In this document: piece by piece, positions 12,329 to 23,012 of the stretch
Layout: the number at the start of each line of letters is the position of its first letter
Position numbering within the stretch: the first letter of the stretch is position 1
NCBI GenBank assembly: GCA_024803745.1
Contig: JANJXV010000014.1
Coordinates: 3,519,001 to 3,583,000, forward strand
Length of the DNA stretch: 64,000 nt
Reading direction: 5' to 3'
Source: Megascapheus bottae
Taxonomy: Eukaryota; Chordata; Mammalia; Rodentia; Geomyidae
The notes under the pieces: generated by a model
Told to the model about the DNA's origin: nothing
Database searches by the model: none
What the model saw: the letters and a program-made list of their open reading frames with translations, nothing else
Translations under genes and position numbers: made by a program

Positions 12329-14203
12329 GCAAGTATAAATGAAGCTTTTCATCGTATTTTAATTATGAGGTAATGTTTATCACATTCCCCCACATTTTTG
12401 ATTGCTTGCTTTAATTAAATGTTGACATGATTCAGCAAGCTGTTTAATATATTGATATTGTAAGCATTCAAAAGATTGATGAAGCAAAAAACATTTTTAT
12501 AAATATATGTCACTTGAAGAAAAAGAAAAAGAATCCTTACTATCACTAATTTTATTCCTATTTTTTAAAGAGGTTAAAAAAATAAAAGAATATTTCTACT
12601 ATAGAAATGGAAGAACCTCTTTCTCATTAATTTCATGGACTTTCTACCTCCCCCGAGATGTCTGTCTTCTAATTCTTGACTGTTTCAGGTATGGAGTTAA
12701 GAGAAGGGAGAGAGTTTCTAGAAAAATTGTAAATATCATTTTGAGCATTTTTAAAATCCAAATTTTACTTATTTCTCCATGAAGAAAAATAGAACTTAAG
12801 TAGATGATACTAGAAACAACAGTTATAGATGATGCTACTTGTTTGATAGTCAAATAGGTTTTTAGCCAGTAGACTTGTTAGTTTGCTGCATTTTAGCAAT
12901 GGAGACACTTCCTTACAAGGAGAATTTATGCCTGAGCAGATGTACTGACAGCCACATAGTTTCCCTAGGGGGATTATAGGCTGTTCAACTTATTTCCTGA
13001 ATTATTTTTCTGAAACAGGTTTTGGGGAGCAGAGGTTTTACTTGAGGCAAGACAGCTTTGGTCTCCTTTTTTTAGTTAGTACTGTAGCTTGTTAGCTTCT
13101 TATTGTCTTGTGTTTTTCTGCAGTTGGGATTGTGTTGTTGACAAAAGTGCACTGTCTCTTTTTAGTTGCTCTGTTGTTATTGCTGTATCATCCGTGAGTC
13201 TTCGAAATGTCTTAAGAGCTAAAGGCAGAACGACTACTCTAGCATTTGGCATAATTGTGAGAGATTGTCTAGCTTCTCCCTCTGATTATATTTAACACTA
13301 AGTGCAGATCTGCCTCTTAGAGAGGGAGCTAAGGGAAAGTTTTATTCTTTATTCCTTTCTGTTCATTTACATGCAAAAGGATGTTTCCTAGCTTCTAAAT
13401 TATTCTGTTTTGTCTGCACATGCATGGATTCTGTTTGTGCTGTTGGGGTATTTTCATGAGTACAGCTGAGCTTTTCTGTTCTTTCACCCTGGTTATCCAG
13501 CACATCTGTGCATGATTATTAAGAAATGGAAACTGTCTCTTTCTGAGCACCTGCAGCACTGTGCTGGTATCACAGTTCGTGCTATGAACATAATTGAGGC
13601 ACCAAGTTTGACTTTTGGAAATATTTGTAGGTACCTATATAAACTTTTATCAGGGGAGGGTTGGATTTGAAGCTTGTCTCATGTGGCTGGTTGTTTTCTT
13701 TAAATTCTTTAAGAAGTGAACTGCTGGGCTTGTGTTGCTGGGCTTGGGTGCTAGCTGGGATAATAGAGCAGTTACAAGCAGACAATAACACTACCTTTTG
13801 GATTAGGCCCAAGCCATTAAACTTGATGCCCCTTCCAGTTTTCTCATTTTCTCTACTCTTGCAACCCACATGTATTTCTTTTTTTTTTAAGACACGATTA
13901 AAAGGTACAGTCATATATCCCGCAGTCAACCTCGTTCTATTTGTTTATGGAAGGAGGGATTTTTCAGGCCATATTTTTTAAGAAATAGAAAACATTACAG
14001 CTTTGATTCAAGCAGGAAGTACTAATTCTTTTCTTCTTCCTTTACATTAAAAAAAGCAAATGCAGGGAAATAGTGCATGTAATTATTTTAAATTATGTTT
14101 AAAAGATAGAAAATTTCTCCTTGCCATAATTTCTGGTACACAAAATCTAAAGATATTCAAACCTTGCCAAACTCACACTCATATTTACTCCTCCATGTTG
14201 CAG
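12329..14203 (+). other. SGCE: SGCE last intron
   Basis: Intron from the GC donor to the acceptor catgttgcag of the last exon. It holds the second copy of the duplicated block (12884-13191) and otherwise unrecognised AT-rich sequence. An open frame of 115 codons on the opposite strand (13582-13929) has no supporting features. Confidence 0.75.
12884..13191 (+). repeat. Duplicated block, copy 2 (empty site)
   Basis: Second copy of the block at 10781-11201, without the SINE: cttatttcctgaattatttt continues directly where copy 1 carries the insertion. Confidence 0.85.
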
Positions 14204-14254
14204 GTAAATGGTATCCCTGAAGAAAGAAAAGTCACTGAAGCAATGAATTTATAA
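14204..14254 (+). CDS. SGCE: SGCE last coding exon, two alternative stops
   Basis: Terminal exon used in two frames. When spliced directly to the 44-bp exon it completes Gly and reads KWYP, then TGA at 14218-14220. When the 35-bp exon is included the frame becomes GTA AAT GGT and so on, giving VNGIPEERKVTEAMNL and TAA at 14252-14254. Both endings are established for mammalian SGCE; human has L where this reads V in ERKVTE, from memory. That both frames stay open and both peptides are recognisable is strong evidence that the two isoforms are maintained here. The listed end is that of the longer reading. Confidence 0.95.
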   Translation, partial: VNGIPEERKVTEAMNL

Positions 14255-14490
14255 TCAAGTGACACAACAGTCCTGTCCTGCTTCCTTTCTCCTCCAGTAA
14301 TGCATGTGCTTTCTGGCATACAGTATGCATGTTGACAGTATAAATACTACCAAATAGTGCAATATAACTTTCATTTTACTAATGTATTTCTTTTATACTT
14401 AAAGCATTTTTGACAATTTGTAAGACACTGATGACTTTATATTTGTTACAATAAAAAGTAATCTTTAAAATAAATATTAATGAAGCCTAA
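14221..14490 (+). other. SGCE: SGCE 3' UTR
   Basis: Untranslated tail after the first stop, about 270 nt, repeat-free and AT-rich. It ends just beyond two polyadenylation signals. The cleavage point is inferred. The first 34 bases are coding in the alternative isoform. Confidence 0.8.
14450..14474 (+). promoter_or_regulatory. SGCE: SGCE polyadenylation signals
   Basis: Two AATAAA hexamers, at 14450-14455 and 14469-14474, the first canonical signals after the SGCE stop codons. Their use is inferred. Confidence 0.75.
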
Positions 14491-15156
14491 TGCCTGGTAA
14501 AATTTATTTCAGACAAGCCCTTGATTGCCTTCTATTTAGTAAAACTCTTTTAGTTTGCGACAAACAGGTTGATATGTTCATCTTCACTCAACAAGATTTC
14601 ATTAAACACTTCCTGCGAATAATAAAGTGTCTAAGCTTCTATGCTCCAAGGGAGATATCTATTTAAGTAATACTTTAAGTCTTGTGGACTACATAGCCTG
14701 TTGTTTTATATTAGGCTTCCTGGGATGTTTTAGAGTACATTGAGTGTTATTGATTATGGGCTGGTAACACAGTTCATGTAGTACAGCCCAGGTTGTGTAC
14801 TCAACTGACTCCAAAATCAGATATTTGGTCTTTGAACCAAGCCAGAAACTGTTGCACTCAAAGATAAATGGTTAATAGTCATATGACTTAGCTCTGTAGG
14901 ATCCTATGTGCTACATTTAATGTTCAAGGACTGAGAGTTTCCTCTGTTGGTCTGTTTCTTGCATCTTGGGCACTAGTGAATCCAAGTACCCATCAGATCA
15001 GTTGACATGGAAGTTTTATTGTGGGCTAGACTAGCTGGAAAAACCTTATATTGCTTTCTTTGGGCTGATTTTTGTCTTCATTAAGAAGAATACTCAAAAA
15101 TGTCAGTGATTTTAGAATCCTTCCTCAACTTTTTTCTCAGACTTAACAGAATGTTG

Positions 15157-15330
15157 ATTCTTTTCTTCCTCTCCTCTCCTCCCCCTCCTTTCCCTACCTT
15201 TTCTCCTTTCCTCTTCCCTCTACTCTCCTTTGCTCTCCCCGGCCTTCTTCTTTCCTTTCTTTTGCTTTCTTTCTCTCCCCTCCTCTCTTCTCTTCCCCTC
15301 TCTTCTTCTTTCCCCTCTCTTTTTTCCTTT
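15157..15330 (+). repeat. Polypyrimidine tract
   Basis: About 170 bp almost entirely C/T on the + strand, irregular (CTCC, CTTT, TTCC). Gives spurious Pro/Ser/Phe and Arg/Glu/Lys open frames on the two strands. Confidence 0.9.
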
Positions 15331-15472
15331 GAAGCCATTTCATCATATATTCCAGTCTATTTTTTTAACCTGTAGTACTTCAACCTCCCAAGTACCAGCA
15401 TTGCCTAACTCTCTCTCTTTCTTCTTCAGGGCAGCTAAGATATTGCTATACTCCAGGAGAGACCAGTTTGAC

Positions 15473-15544
15473 CAGGGTCATTCGTAGGAGGAAGGAAAGA
15501 TATGAATATATTCTGTCAGGGTCATTCGTAGGTGGAAGGAAAGA
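15473..15544. repeat. 28-bp direct repeat, period 44
   Basis: cagggtcattcgtagg plus nggaaggaaaga occurs at 15473-15500 and 15517-15544 with one mismatch. Confidence 0.85.
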
Positions 15545-15959
15545 TTGTCAGGGCCTGATGATGAGATTAGGATATGGATTCAGAGAAAATATGTAGCCTC
15601 TTCCAGGTGAAGTCAAATTGTTCAGGTCAGTTAAATGAACAAAGTAAAGCATAGTTGATAACAAATTTTGAATCAGGAGCCAGGAAATTCTCTCCATTTT
15701 TTGTATTTTTTTGATAAATAACTATGGTGGATTCTAGAACATGCATTTGGAGTTTTACTCCAGTTTTTGTACTGACCACACCAAAGAGCTGAATGGAAAT
15801 AATGCCATTGGCTAACATCTCACAAATGAAGGAAAATGGTCTTAGTCTCCATAGATCTCCCTGAACTAGTGATTTTGCCTTTTACTTACTATTTTGATTG
15901 GAAGAAAAAATAAATTTCCCTCTGTTGTTGCTGCATCCTTAATCTTTACTTCATTGGTT

Positions 15960-16450
15960 TACTTTTTATTGTATAGAGGGGTTACAGTTACATTCGTCAG
16001 GTAATGAGTGTATTAGTTCTTGAACCTTGATACCTCTTCTTATGTTTTTCCCCGTTACCCTCCCCCAACCCCTCACAATCATTTTTTATGGCTTTTGTTT
16101 CTTTTTTTCTATATTTTTATTGTAATTAATAGAAGGGTTACATTATATTCACCAGATAGAAGGTGCATTACTTCACATACATTCATACTCTTTCTCATGT
16201 CTTGGTCCCCATTTCCCTCCCCCCAACCCCGTCCCTCATCTTGTTTTCCCCCCTTCCCTATCTGATTTCAATATGTTCAATATATCAGATAACAATCATT
16301 ATTTTTTCCCTTTCCCTTCCCTATTTCAAATAAACACATAAACATATATACAGCATACCAGGTAACAAGGTCAGATACAGTAACCACATGAGATTAATCA
16401 TAAGGGGAAAAAAAGATAAAAGAAATAACTTCATATAGTACATTATGCCC
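15960..16450 (-). mobile_element. L1 3' end (older family), interrupted
   Basis: Minus-strand L1 3' UTR whose tail (gaggggttacagttacattc) lies at the left. It resumes after a younger L1 insertion with catatagtacatta, matching the same order in the L1 at 20.0-20.3 kb. Confidence 0.75.
16088..16291 (-). mobile_element. L1 3' end (younger family), nested
   Basis: About 200-bp 5'-truncated L1 whose right end carries the tail-proximal bases in reverse (attgtaattaatagaagggt). Flanked by acaatcatttttt (16075-16087) and acaatcattatttttt (16293-16308), inside the older L1. Confidence 0.75.
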
Positions 16451-17304
16451 CACGCTGAGGGTTTCTAGTCCACCTATCCAACCTTGTGGTAAATTCCGGG
16501 TCCTCACCTACACTTCCAAACACAGTCAGCCCCTGACCTAACAAACAATAGTGTCTACGTGCATTTCTAGTGATTTCCTAAACTTGAATATAGAATCTAA
16601 ATGTTCCTTACAAGAAGTAGACAAGTCGATACATGAATTTCTGGATTCAGAATAAAGGTCTGACCTGACCCTGTCATTGGGTCACTGGGTACATGTTTTC
16701 TTTGAACCCAAGGGAATTGATGAGAAAACAGATACCCAGTGAGTTATCTGCACATTCTTTAGCTGTTGCTCAGACAAAGTATGCTATAGTTGTTTCTCCA
16801 GGATAGGATACGTGCAGTTGGGGATGTTTCAGAGTCTTTTGATCAGGGGTGGTATTTTATTAACATTTTACAAAACTAAAATGTAGCACTGCTTATTTTT
16901 ACAGAAAATTCATTACATTTTTAAATACTATATGTGATATACATCATTTCTATGATCAGAACAATTATTCACACTCACTTGACTGGGTACAATTTATCTT
17001 TATTTTACCTGTTTTTATATTGTTTGATATTAATTTAACATATTGTTTAATTTATGTGTGATTAAATGTCCTCATTAATTTGAGGGTGCATGAATTCTTA
17101 AAACAAGTTAAAAGGGTTAAAATGATGATGAATGGTTAAAATAAAGTAGTTTAGCAGAATAATAGACCTCTGTTCTCTTTTTTTAAACATCTAAAACTAT
17201 TTTTGTTGAATTGAGTTTCAGAGCCATTACGTTCTTTCATGGAATTATACAGTGGTAAGCAAAACAGGTATTGCATGTTGTAAAAGATACTTTTTTTAAA
17301 GACT

Positions 17305-17360
17305 TAGTATACTGTCTGGCCCTGGTTGATGCTAAATAAATATTTGTTGATAGAATTAAT
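17305..17360 (+). repeat. L2/MIR 3'-end remnant
   Basis: gatgctaaataaatatttgt matches the common 3' end of MIR/L2 elements. Short, so tentative. Confidence 0.45.
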
Positions 17361-18889
17361 CTCACCTCTTAATGTGAAGGACATGAAGGTTAAAAATGGT
17401 TGTAGTAAAGAATGAAGAATGTGAGCTACTTACATTGTAGGATAAGAATTGGTCTATCTGAAGAGAAAATATTTAAGATAAGATTTGAAGGATGAGCATG
17501 CTGTAGGCATGCTTAACAGTCTTGTTGTGGAAACTAATAGCATATATCCAAGACTACGTAAGGGAAGTAGATTGTGGTAGTCTCTATCCAATCAAAATCA
17601 ACTCACTCCTCTTACTGTAGGCAATCATTCTCTGCCTAATAAGACTTCCTTTTAGGATTTACACTTCTTTTTGGTGTAGGGGGTTTACAAATATGGAAAT
17701 AAGAAACATTAAAGTGAACTATATTATTGGACTGTATTTGGAAATGTCAAGTTGAATCCATACTTGTTTTTTTTTTTTTCTAACAAACTGATAGATATGT
17801 GTATGAATGCTGACATTCATTTGTATATTTGCTGGTATTCTTACCTATTGTTTTTAGTATATTGTAATTTAAATCTTACTACTCAAATTATCACATACTT
17901 GGCCAGTGCTGTACCTCTTTTTGTTGGCTTCTGTGTTCTTTTGATAAATGTCCATTCTTTCAGCATTTTCTTTTCTAAAGCAGAAGCCAGGCTTATCTAA
18001 TATTTTCTCTACTTCAGCCTTGGAATTAGCCCATTTCTTCTAAGTTTTAGGTTCATAGAAACCAAGATTTGGGCACTAGATATTGAGGGATATTTTGTTT
18101 GCCAGCCTTTCTTATGTACAAAACTAGACAATATATAGATTTATCATTTTTACATTCATCTATTACTATTGTGAGAAATATTGTACATGTGCAAAATTGG
18201 TTATTCATATAGGTTCAAAATATTGCTCAATATCCCAGGATATACCAACAACACATATGTATTGTATGACAGTTATGGTAGCTGGAAGTCTGAAATGAAG
18301 ATGTCAGCAGTGTTCTGTTCCCTCTCGAAGTCTTGAGGACAATCTTTCCCTGCCTTTTTCTGGATTGTGGTGATTCACAGCAACCCTTGGCTTTTGTTGG
18401 CTTGTACCTAAGGCACTTCCCTCTATCTGACATCACATGACATTTCTCCTCTTGTACACCTTTTGTACATTTTTACCTCTTCTTATCATGACTAAGAACA
18501 CACCCTAATCCAAAATGACTTCAGCATACTTAACTATATTAACAGCAATCCCATTTCCAAACAAGTCGACATTTCATGACACTTAAGATTTCACATGTGT
18601 TTTTTTCCACATTTTAATTATTGATGAATATTTTGTGATGGGTACTATTTCTAATTACCAACTTCATTAGATTGAGACACGTAGGAGAATCGAAAATGTA
18701 CATCTAAGTACTAATGTACTAATGTACTATCTGTGATAGTGTTTCCAGAGATGTTAGGCCATATGAGCTCTTAACTAATGATTTACTTCATTGATGGATT
18801 CAACATTTCAACAGAATATAGCAAGGTAGTGGAACTGTGTAAGGTAAGGCTTGGTTGGGGGATTTGGTATCTAGGGATGGTTTCTTTGA

Positions 18890-19090
18890 TGGTATATGTT
18901 GGTTCTGGCCCCTTCTTATTATTCTTATTTACTGGTTGCCATAAGGTGAATAACTGCTCTGGCATCATCAGCATGATGTTCCGCCTCCCCAAAGCCCAGA
19001 ATCAATGAAGCCATCCAACTATAGACTCAAGCCTGTAAAGCCATGAACCTCTTCTAAATTGTTTCTCTATGGAATTTGTCACAGTAGTAA
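18890..19090 (+). mobile_element. MaLR-type LTR fragment
   Basis: Order gccataaggtgaataactgc, atgatgttccgcctccccaa, gtaaagccatgaacctcttc, tttgtcacagtag follows the 3' part of a MaLR-like LTR. Non-coding remnant. Confidence 0.5.
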
Positions 19091-19104
19091 AAAAAAAATC
19101 TTAG

Positions 19105-19310
19105 GGGCGGGGAGTTTGGCCTAGTGGTAGAGTGCTTGCCTAGCATGCAGGAAGACCAGGGTTCGATTCCTCGGTACCACATACATAGAAAAAAGCCGAA
19201 AGTGGTGCTGAGGCTCAAGTGGTAGAGCTCTAGCCTTGAGAAAGTCCAAGGACAGGGCTCATGCCCTTAGCTCAAGCCCAGGACTGGCAAAAAAATAAAT
19301 AAATAAAATA
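19105..19310 (+). mobile_element. IDL-Geo SINE, first of a tandem pair
   Basis: Full dimer with AAATAAATAAAT tail. The left side of the outer target-site duplication aaaaaaaatcttag is at 19091-19104; no duplicate follows its own tail. Confidence 0.92.
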
Positions 19311-19324
19311 TCAGGACACTTATT

Positions 19325-19510
19325 GCCGGGAGTTTGGCCTAGTGGTAGAGTGCTTGCCTAGCAAGCACGAAGACCAGGGTTCGATTTCTCGGTACCACAT
19401 ACATAGCAAAGAGCCAGAAGTGGTGCTGTGGCTCAAGTGGTAGAGCCCTAGTCTTGAGAAAATCCAGGTACAGTGCTCAGGCCCTGAGCCCAAGCCCAGG
19501 GCTGGCAAAA
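19325..19510 (+). mobile_element. IDL-Geo SINE, second of a tandem pair
   Basis: Full dimer ending in a pure A tail; the right side of the outer duplication aaaaaaaatcttag follows at 19511-19524. 14 bp of unique sequence separate it from the first copy's tail. Confidence 0.92.
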
Positions 19511-19992
19511 AAAAAAAATCTTAGCAACACAGCTTTCAAAAGGGTAATATTACTTTACATTTTAAACTAGGTGAAGATGGGTTGGCAAGATGACAAAAAT
19601 TATATCATCATTGAAAGTGCTGGTTCCAGTCAGTGTATCTTTGATTTCCATTTAGAAAATGGCATTCTGCTCATTTTTTAAAATTATTATTTTAAAAATG
19701 TTACATTTACTGTCTTAACCACTTTAAAAGAGCAAGCCTAGTCATAATTACTGTTATATTTCAGTACTGTTAAATACATTCACATAGTTTTCTAGAACTT
19801 TTTCTTTTTGAAAATTGAAACTGGATTACTAAAACCCAGTAAGCAGTAAATTGCCCTTCTTCACGCTCTTATTAACTACATTTATATTTTGCTTTTTACA
19901 TTTTACATATTTTCTATTTTTATATATTACTATTTTTATATTTTTTAAATCTTCATATGAATAGAAGCATAGAATATTTGTACTTTCCAGAT

Positions 19993-22690
19993 TATTTATT
20001 TTTAAATTTTTATTTTATTGTTGGGGTGATGTATAGAAGGGTTATAGTTACATTCACCAGATAATGGGTACATTACATCTTGGACACTGACACCCCTTCC
20101 CATGCTTTTCTCTTACTCTCTCTCCCTATTCCCTCCCAATCATCTGGTTTTTCCCCTTCCTGTCCCAATTTCAAATAAACATGTATACAATATATTAGGT
20201 ACCAAAGTCATGTACAGTAACAACAGGGGATAAACCATAAGAGGGGCAGGGAAGGGAAAAGAAGTAACTTCACATAGTACATTAGAAAGAACAACCACAG
20301 GGCTGGGAGCATACCCTAGTGGTAGAGTGCTCACCTAGAATGCCCAAAGTCCTGGGTTCAATTCCTCAGTACCATATACTCAGAAAAACCCAGAAGTGGC
20401 ACTGTGACTCAAGTGGCATAGCACTCGCCTTGAGCAAAAAGTGTCCAAAGACAGTGCCCAGGCCCCGAGTTCAAGCCCCAGAGTTGGCAAAAACAAAAAA
20501 CAAAAATACCCAGAAAGATAAACCTTGTTTCCACATCCTAAAGTTCATTACCTTTAGTCTTACCCTATATGGCCAAATGACATAGCTTTTGAGCTATTGT
20601 GATCCTGTGCTAAGAATATCCTAGATGAATACTAATTATTATAAATGAGGGAAACCATGGGGCCTATGTTTCTTTGAATCTAGCTTACTTCACTTAATAT
20701 AATTTTTTACAAGCTTCTCCATTTCCTTACAAATGGGGTGATGTCATTCCTTCTGATGGCCGCATAAAATTCCATGGTGTATAAATATGACATTTTCTTG
20801 ATCCATTCATCTATTGAAGGACATTTGGGTTGGTTCTATATCTTTGCTATTAAATAATGCTGCAATGAACATGGTTGTGCTGGTAGGTTTAGTATGTTGT
20901 TGTATACAGGCATTTGGGTAATTGCCCAGGAGTGGGATTGCTGAGTCATAGAGGAGCTCAATGTTTAATCTTTAAGGAACTTCCATACTGCTTTCCAGAG
21001 TGTTTGTGACAAGTTTACATTCTCACTAACAGTATATTACTGTTCCCTTCTATCCACATTTTCACCAGCATCTAATTATTAGATTTCTTGATGATAGCCC
21101 TTCTAACTGGATTGAGGTGGAATCTCAAAGTTATTTTGATTTGCATTTCTTTTATGGCCAGGGATGTTAAACATTTCTTCAAGTTTCTATTGGCCATTCT
21201 TATTTCCTCTTCAGAGAAGTCTCTCTTTAAGTCTTTAGCCCACCTTTTAATGGGATGGTTGTTCCTTTGAGGATTTGTTTTTGAAAGATTCAATTTTTTG
21301 ACCTGTAGGTATATTTTAGGTATGAGGCCCTTGTCTGTTGTATGGCTAGTGAAGCTCTTCTCCCTTTGTGTGAGCTTTTCTATTTATCTTACTAGCTATG
21401 TTATTTGCCATACAGAAGCTCTGTAAATTAATGCAATCCCATTTATCCAAACTTTCTTTGATTTGTTGTGTTTCTGAGCCTTTAAAAGGAAAGTTTCAAT
21501 GTGTGCCAAGGAACCCTAGTACATCTACTATACTTTCTTGTAAAATTTTCAGGGTATCAGCTTTTACCTCAAGGTATTTGATCTATTTGGAATTAATTCT
21601 GGTGCAGGGTGACATAGAAGGAACCAACTTTAGTTTTCTCCAGGTGTTTAACAATTCTGCCAGCACCATTTGTTGAAGAGGATGTCTTTCTTCTTTTCTG
21701 GCTTCCTTATCAAAGATTAGGTGGCCATATGCTTCAAATTCATTTCTGGGCCTTCGGTTCATCACATCAACAGGAGCAAGGACAGGAAACACATGGTCAT
21801 TTCAATAGATGCAGAAAAGCATTTGGTAAGATCCAACACCCCTTTATGATAAAAGCCCTGGAAAAACTATGAATCCATGGAACATTCTTCAGTATAATAA
21901 TGACTGTATATGACAAACTTACAGCTCACCTTATACTTAATGGCAAAAAGTTAAAAACATTCCCTCTAAAATTGGGAACGAGACACTCCACTCCTCTTCA
22001 ATATGGTAATAGAATTCCTAGCTAGAGCAATAAGGCAAGAAGCAAACATAAAGGGGATCCAAATAGGGACAGACAAAGTAAAACCTTTCCTCTTTTCAGA
22101 TGACATGATTCTGTATTTAAAGAGTTCCTTGATATGAAACTTTTGCAAGTAGCAGGATATAAAGTTAAGCCCCCCAAATCAATGACTTCCCTGTATGCCA
22201 ACAATGAGAAGAGTGAGGCAGAAATCAGGAAAGTAACTCTTTTTGTAATAGCCTCAAAAAAATAAAATGCTTAAGAATTGACTTAACCAAGGATGTGAAG
22301 GACCACTATGATGAAAACTTTAAAAACCTGAAAAGGGAAATTAAAGCAGAACTAAGGAACTGAAAAATCCTCCCCTCCTCCAGGATTTGGGGAATAACAT
22401 TGTGAAAATGGCAATACTGCCAAAGGCTATCTAAAAATTCAATGCAATATCCATCAGTATCCCAAAAGCATTCTTTAATGAAATAGGAAGCAATCCAAAA
22501 GTTCACATGAAATAATAAAAGATCCTGAATAGAAAAAACAATCCTTAGCAGAAAGAACTGTGCTGGAGTAATATCAAAACCAAACTTCAAACTCTATTAC
22601 AAAGCTATAGTAATCAAAATAGCTTGGTACGGGTACAAGAATAAGCCTAAGGATCAATGGAATAGAACTGAAGAGAAATCATACAGACCA
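19993..22690. mobile_element. 5'-inverted (twin-primed) L1
   Basis: 19993 to about 21755 is minus-strand L1: 3' UTR, then ORF2 C-terminal region (antisense RPRNEFEAYGHLIFDKEA). From about 21755 to 22690 the orientation flips to +, reading HINRSKDRKHMVISIDAEKA and the reverse-transcriptase motif FSDDMILYL, ending at QWNRTE, which in ORF2 lies just before the antisense start. The two arms are neighbouring parts of one element joined by an inversion. Frameshifts and stops make it dead. An IDL-Geo SINE (20300-20507) is inserted in the 3' UTR. Confidence 0.88.
20300..20507 (+). mobile_element. IDL-Geo SINE nested in L1
   Basis: Full but diverged dimer with A-rich CAAAAA tail, interrupting the minus-strand L1 3' UTR. 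Confidence 0.9.
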
Positions 22691-22789
22691 CAAGTTTTGT
22701 GGCTGTTTTGCCCAAAATGCCTATATAAATGTAAAGAAGAAGGTAACTGGTAATATCAAATTTAAGAACAGTTTATAAAACAGCCTGAA

Positions 22790-23012
22790 CCATATTTTTT
22801 TCTTTTGTCAGTTGTGGGGCTAAAACTGCCCTTGAGCACTTCAACTCAAAGCTAGTATATTGAGCCACGATGCCAATTCCAGTTTTCTAGTGGTTAAGTG
22901 GAGATAAGAGTCTCACAGACTTTCATGCCCTGAATGGCTTTGAACTGAGAGCCTCAGATCTCAGCCTTCTGAGTAGGTAGAATTACAGGCAGGAACCACT
23001 GACACTCAGCAT
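22790..23012 (-). mobile_element. B1-Geo chimeric SINE
   Basis: Minus-strand Geo half, ttttctagtggttaagtgga spacer, then B1 head. Target-site duplication cagcctgaa at 22781-22789 and 23013-23021. Confidence 0.88.

Noticed and set aside
13582..13929. 115-codon minus-strand frame in the SGCE last intron
   Set aside because: No start context, splice signals or familiar residues; overlaps another random frame on the + strand.
15081..15487. Overlapping open frames rich in Arg/Glu/Lys or Pro/Ser/Phe at 15.1-15.5, 30.9-31.2 and 53.8-54.1 kb
   Set aside because: Low-complexity translations of polypyrimidine/polypurine tracts.
20900..22600. L1 ORF2 pieces as a possible active reverse transcriptase
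   Set aside because: The ORF is inverted in the middle and carries frameshifts and stops; no intact copy exists in the window.
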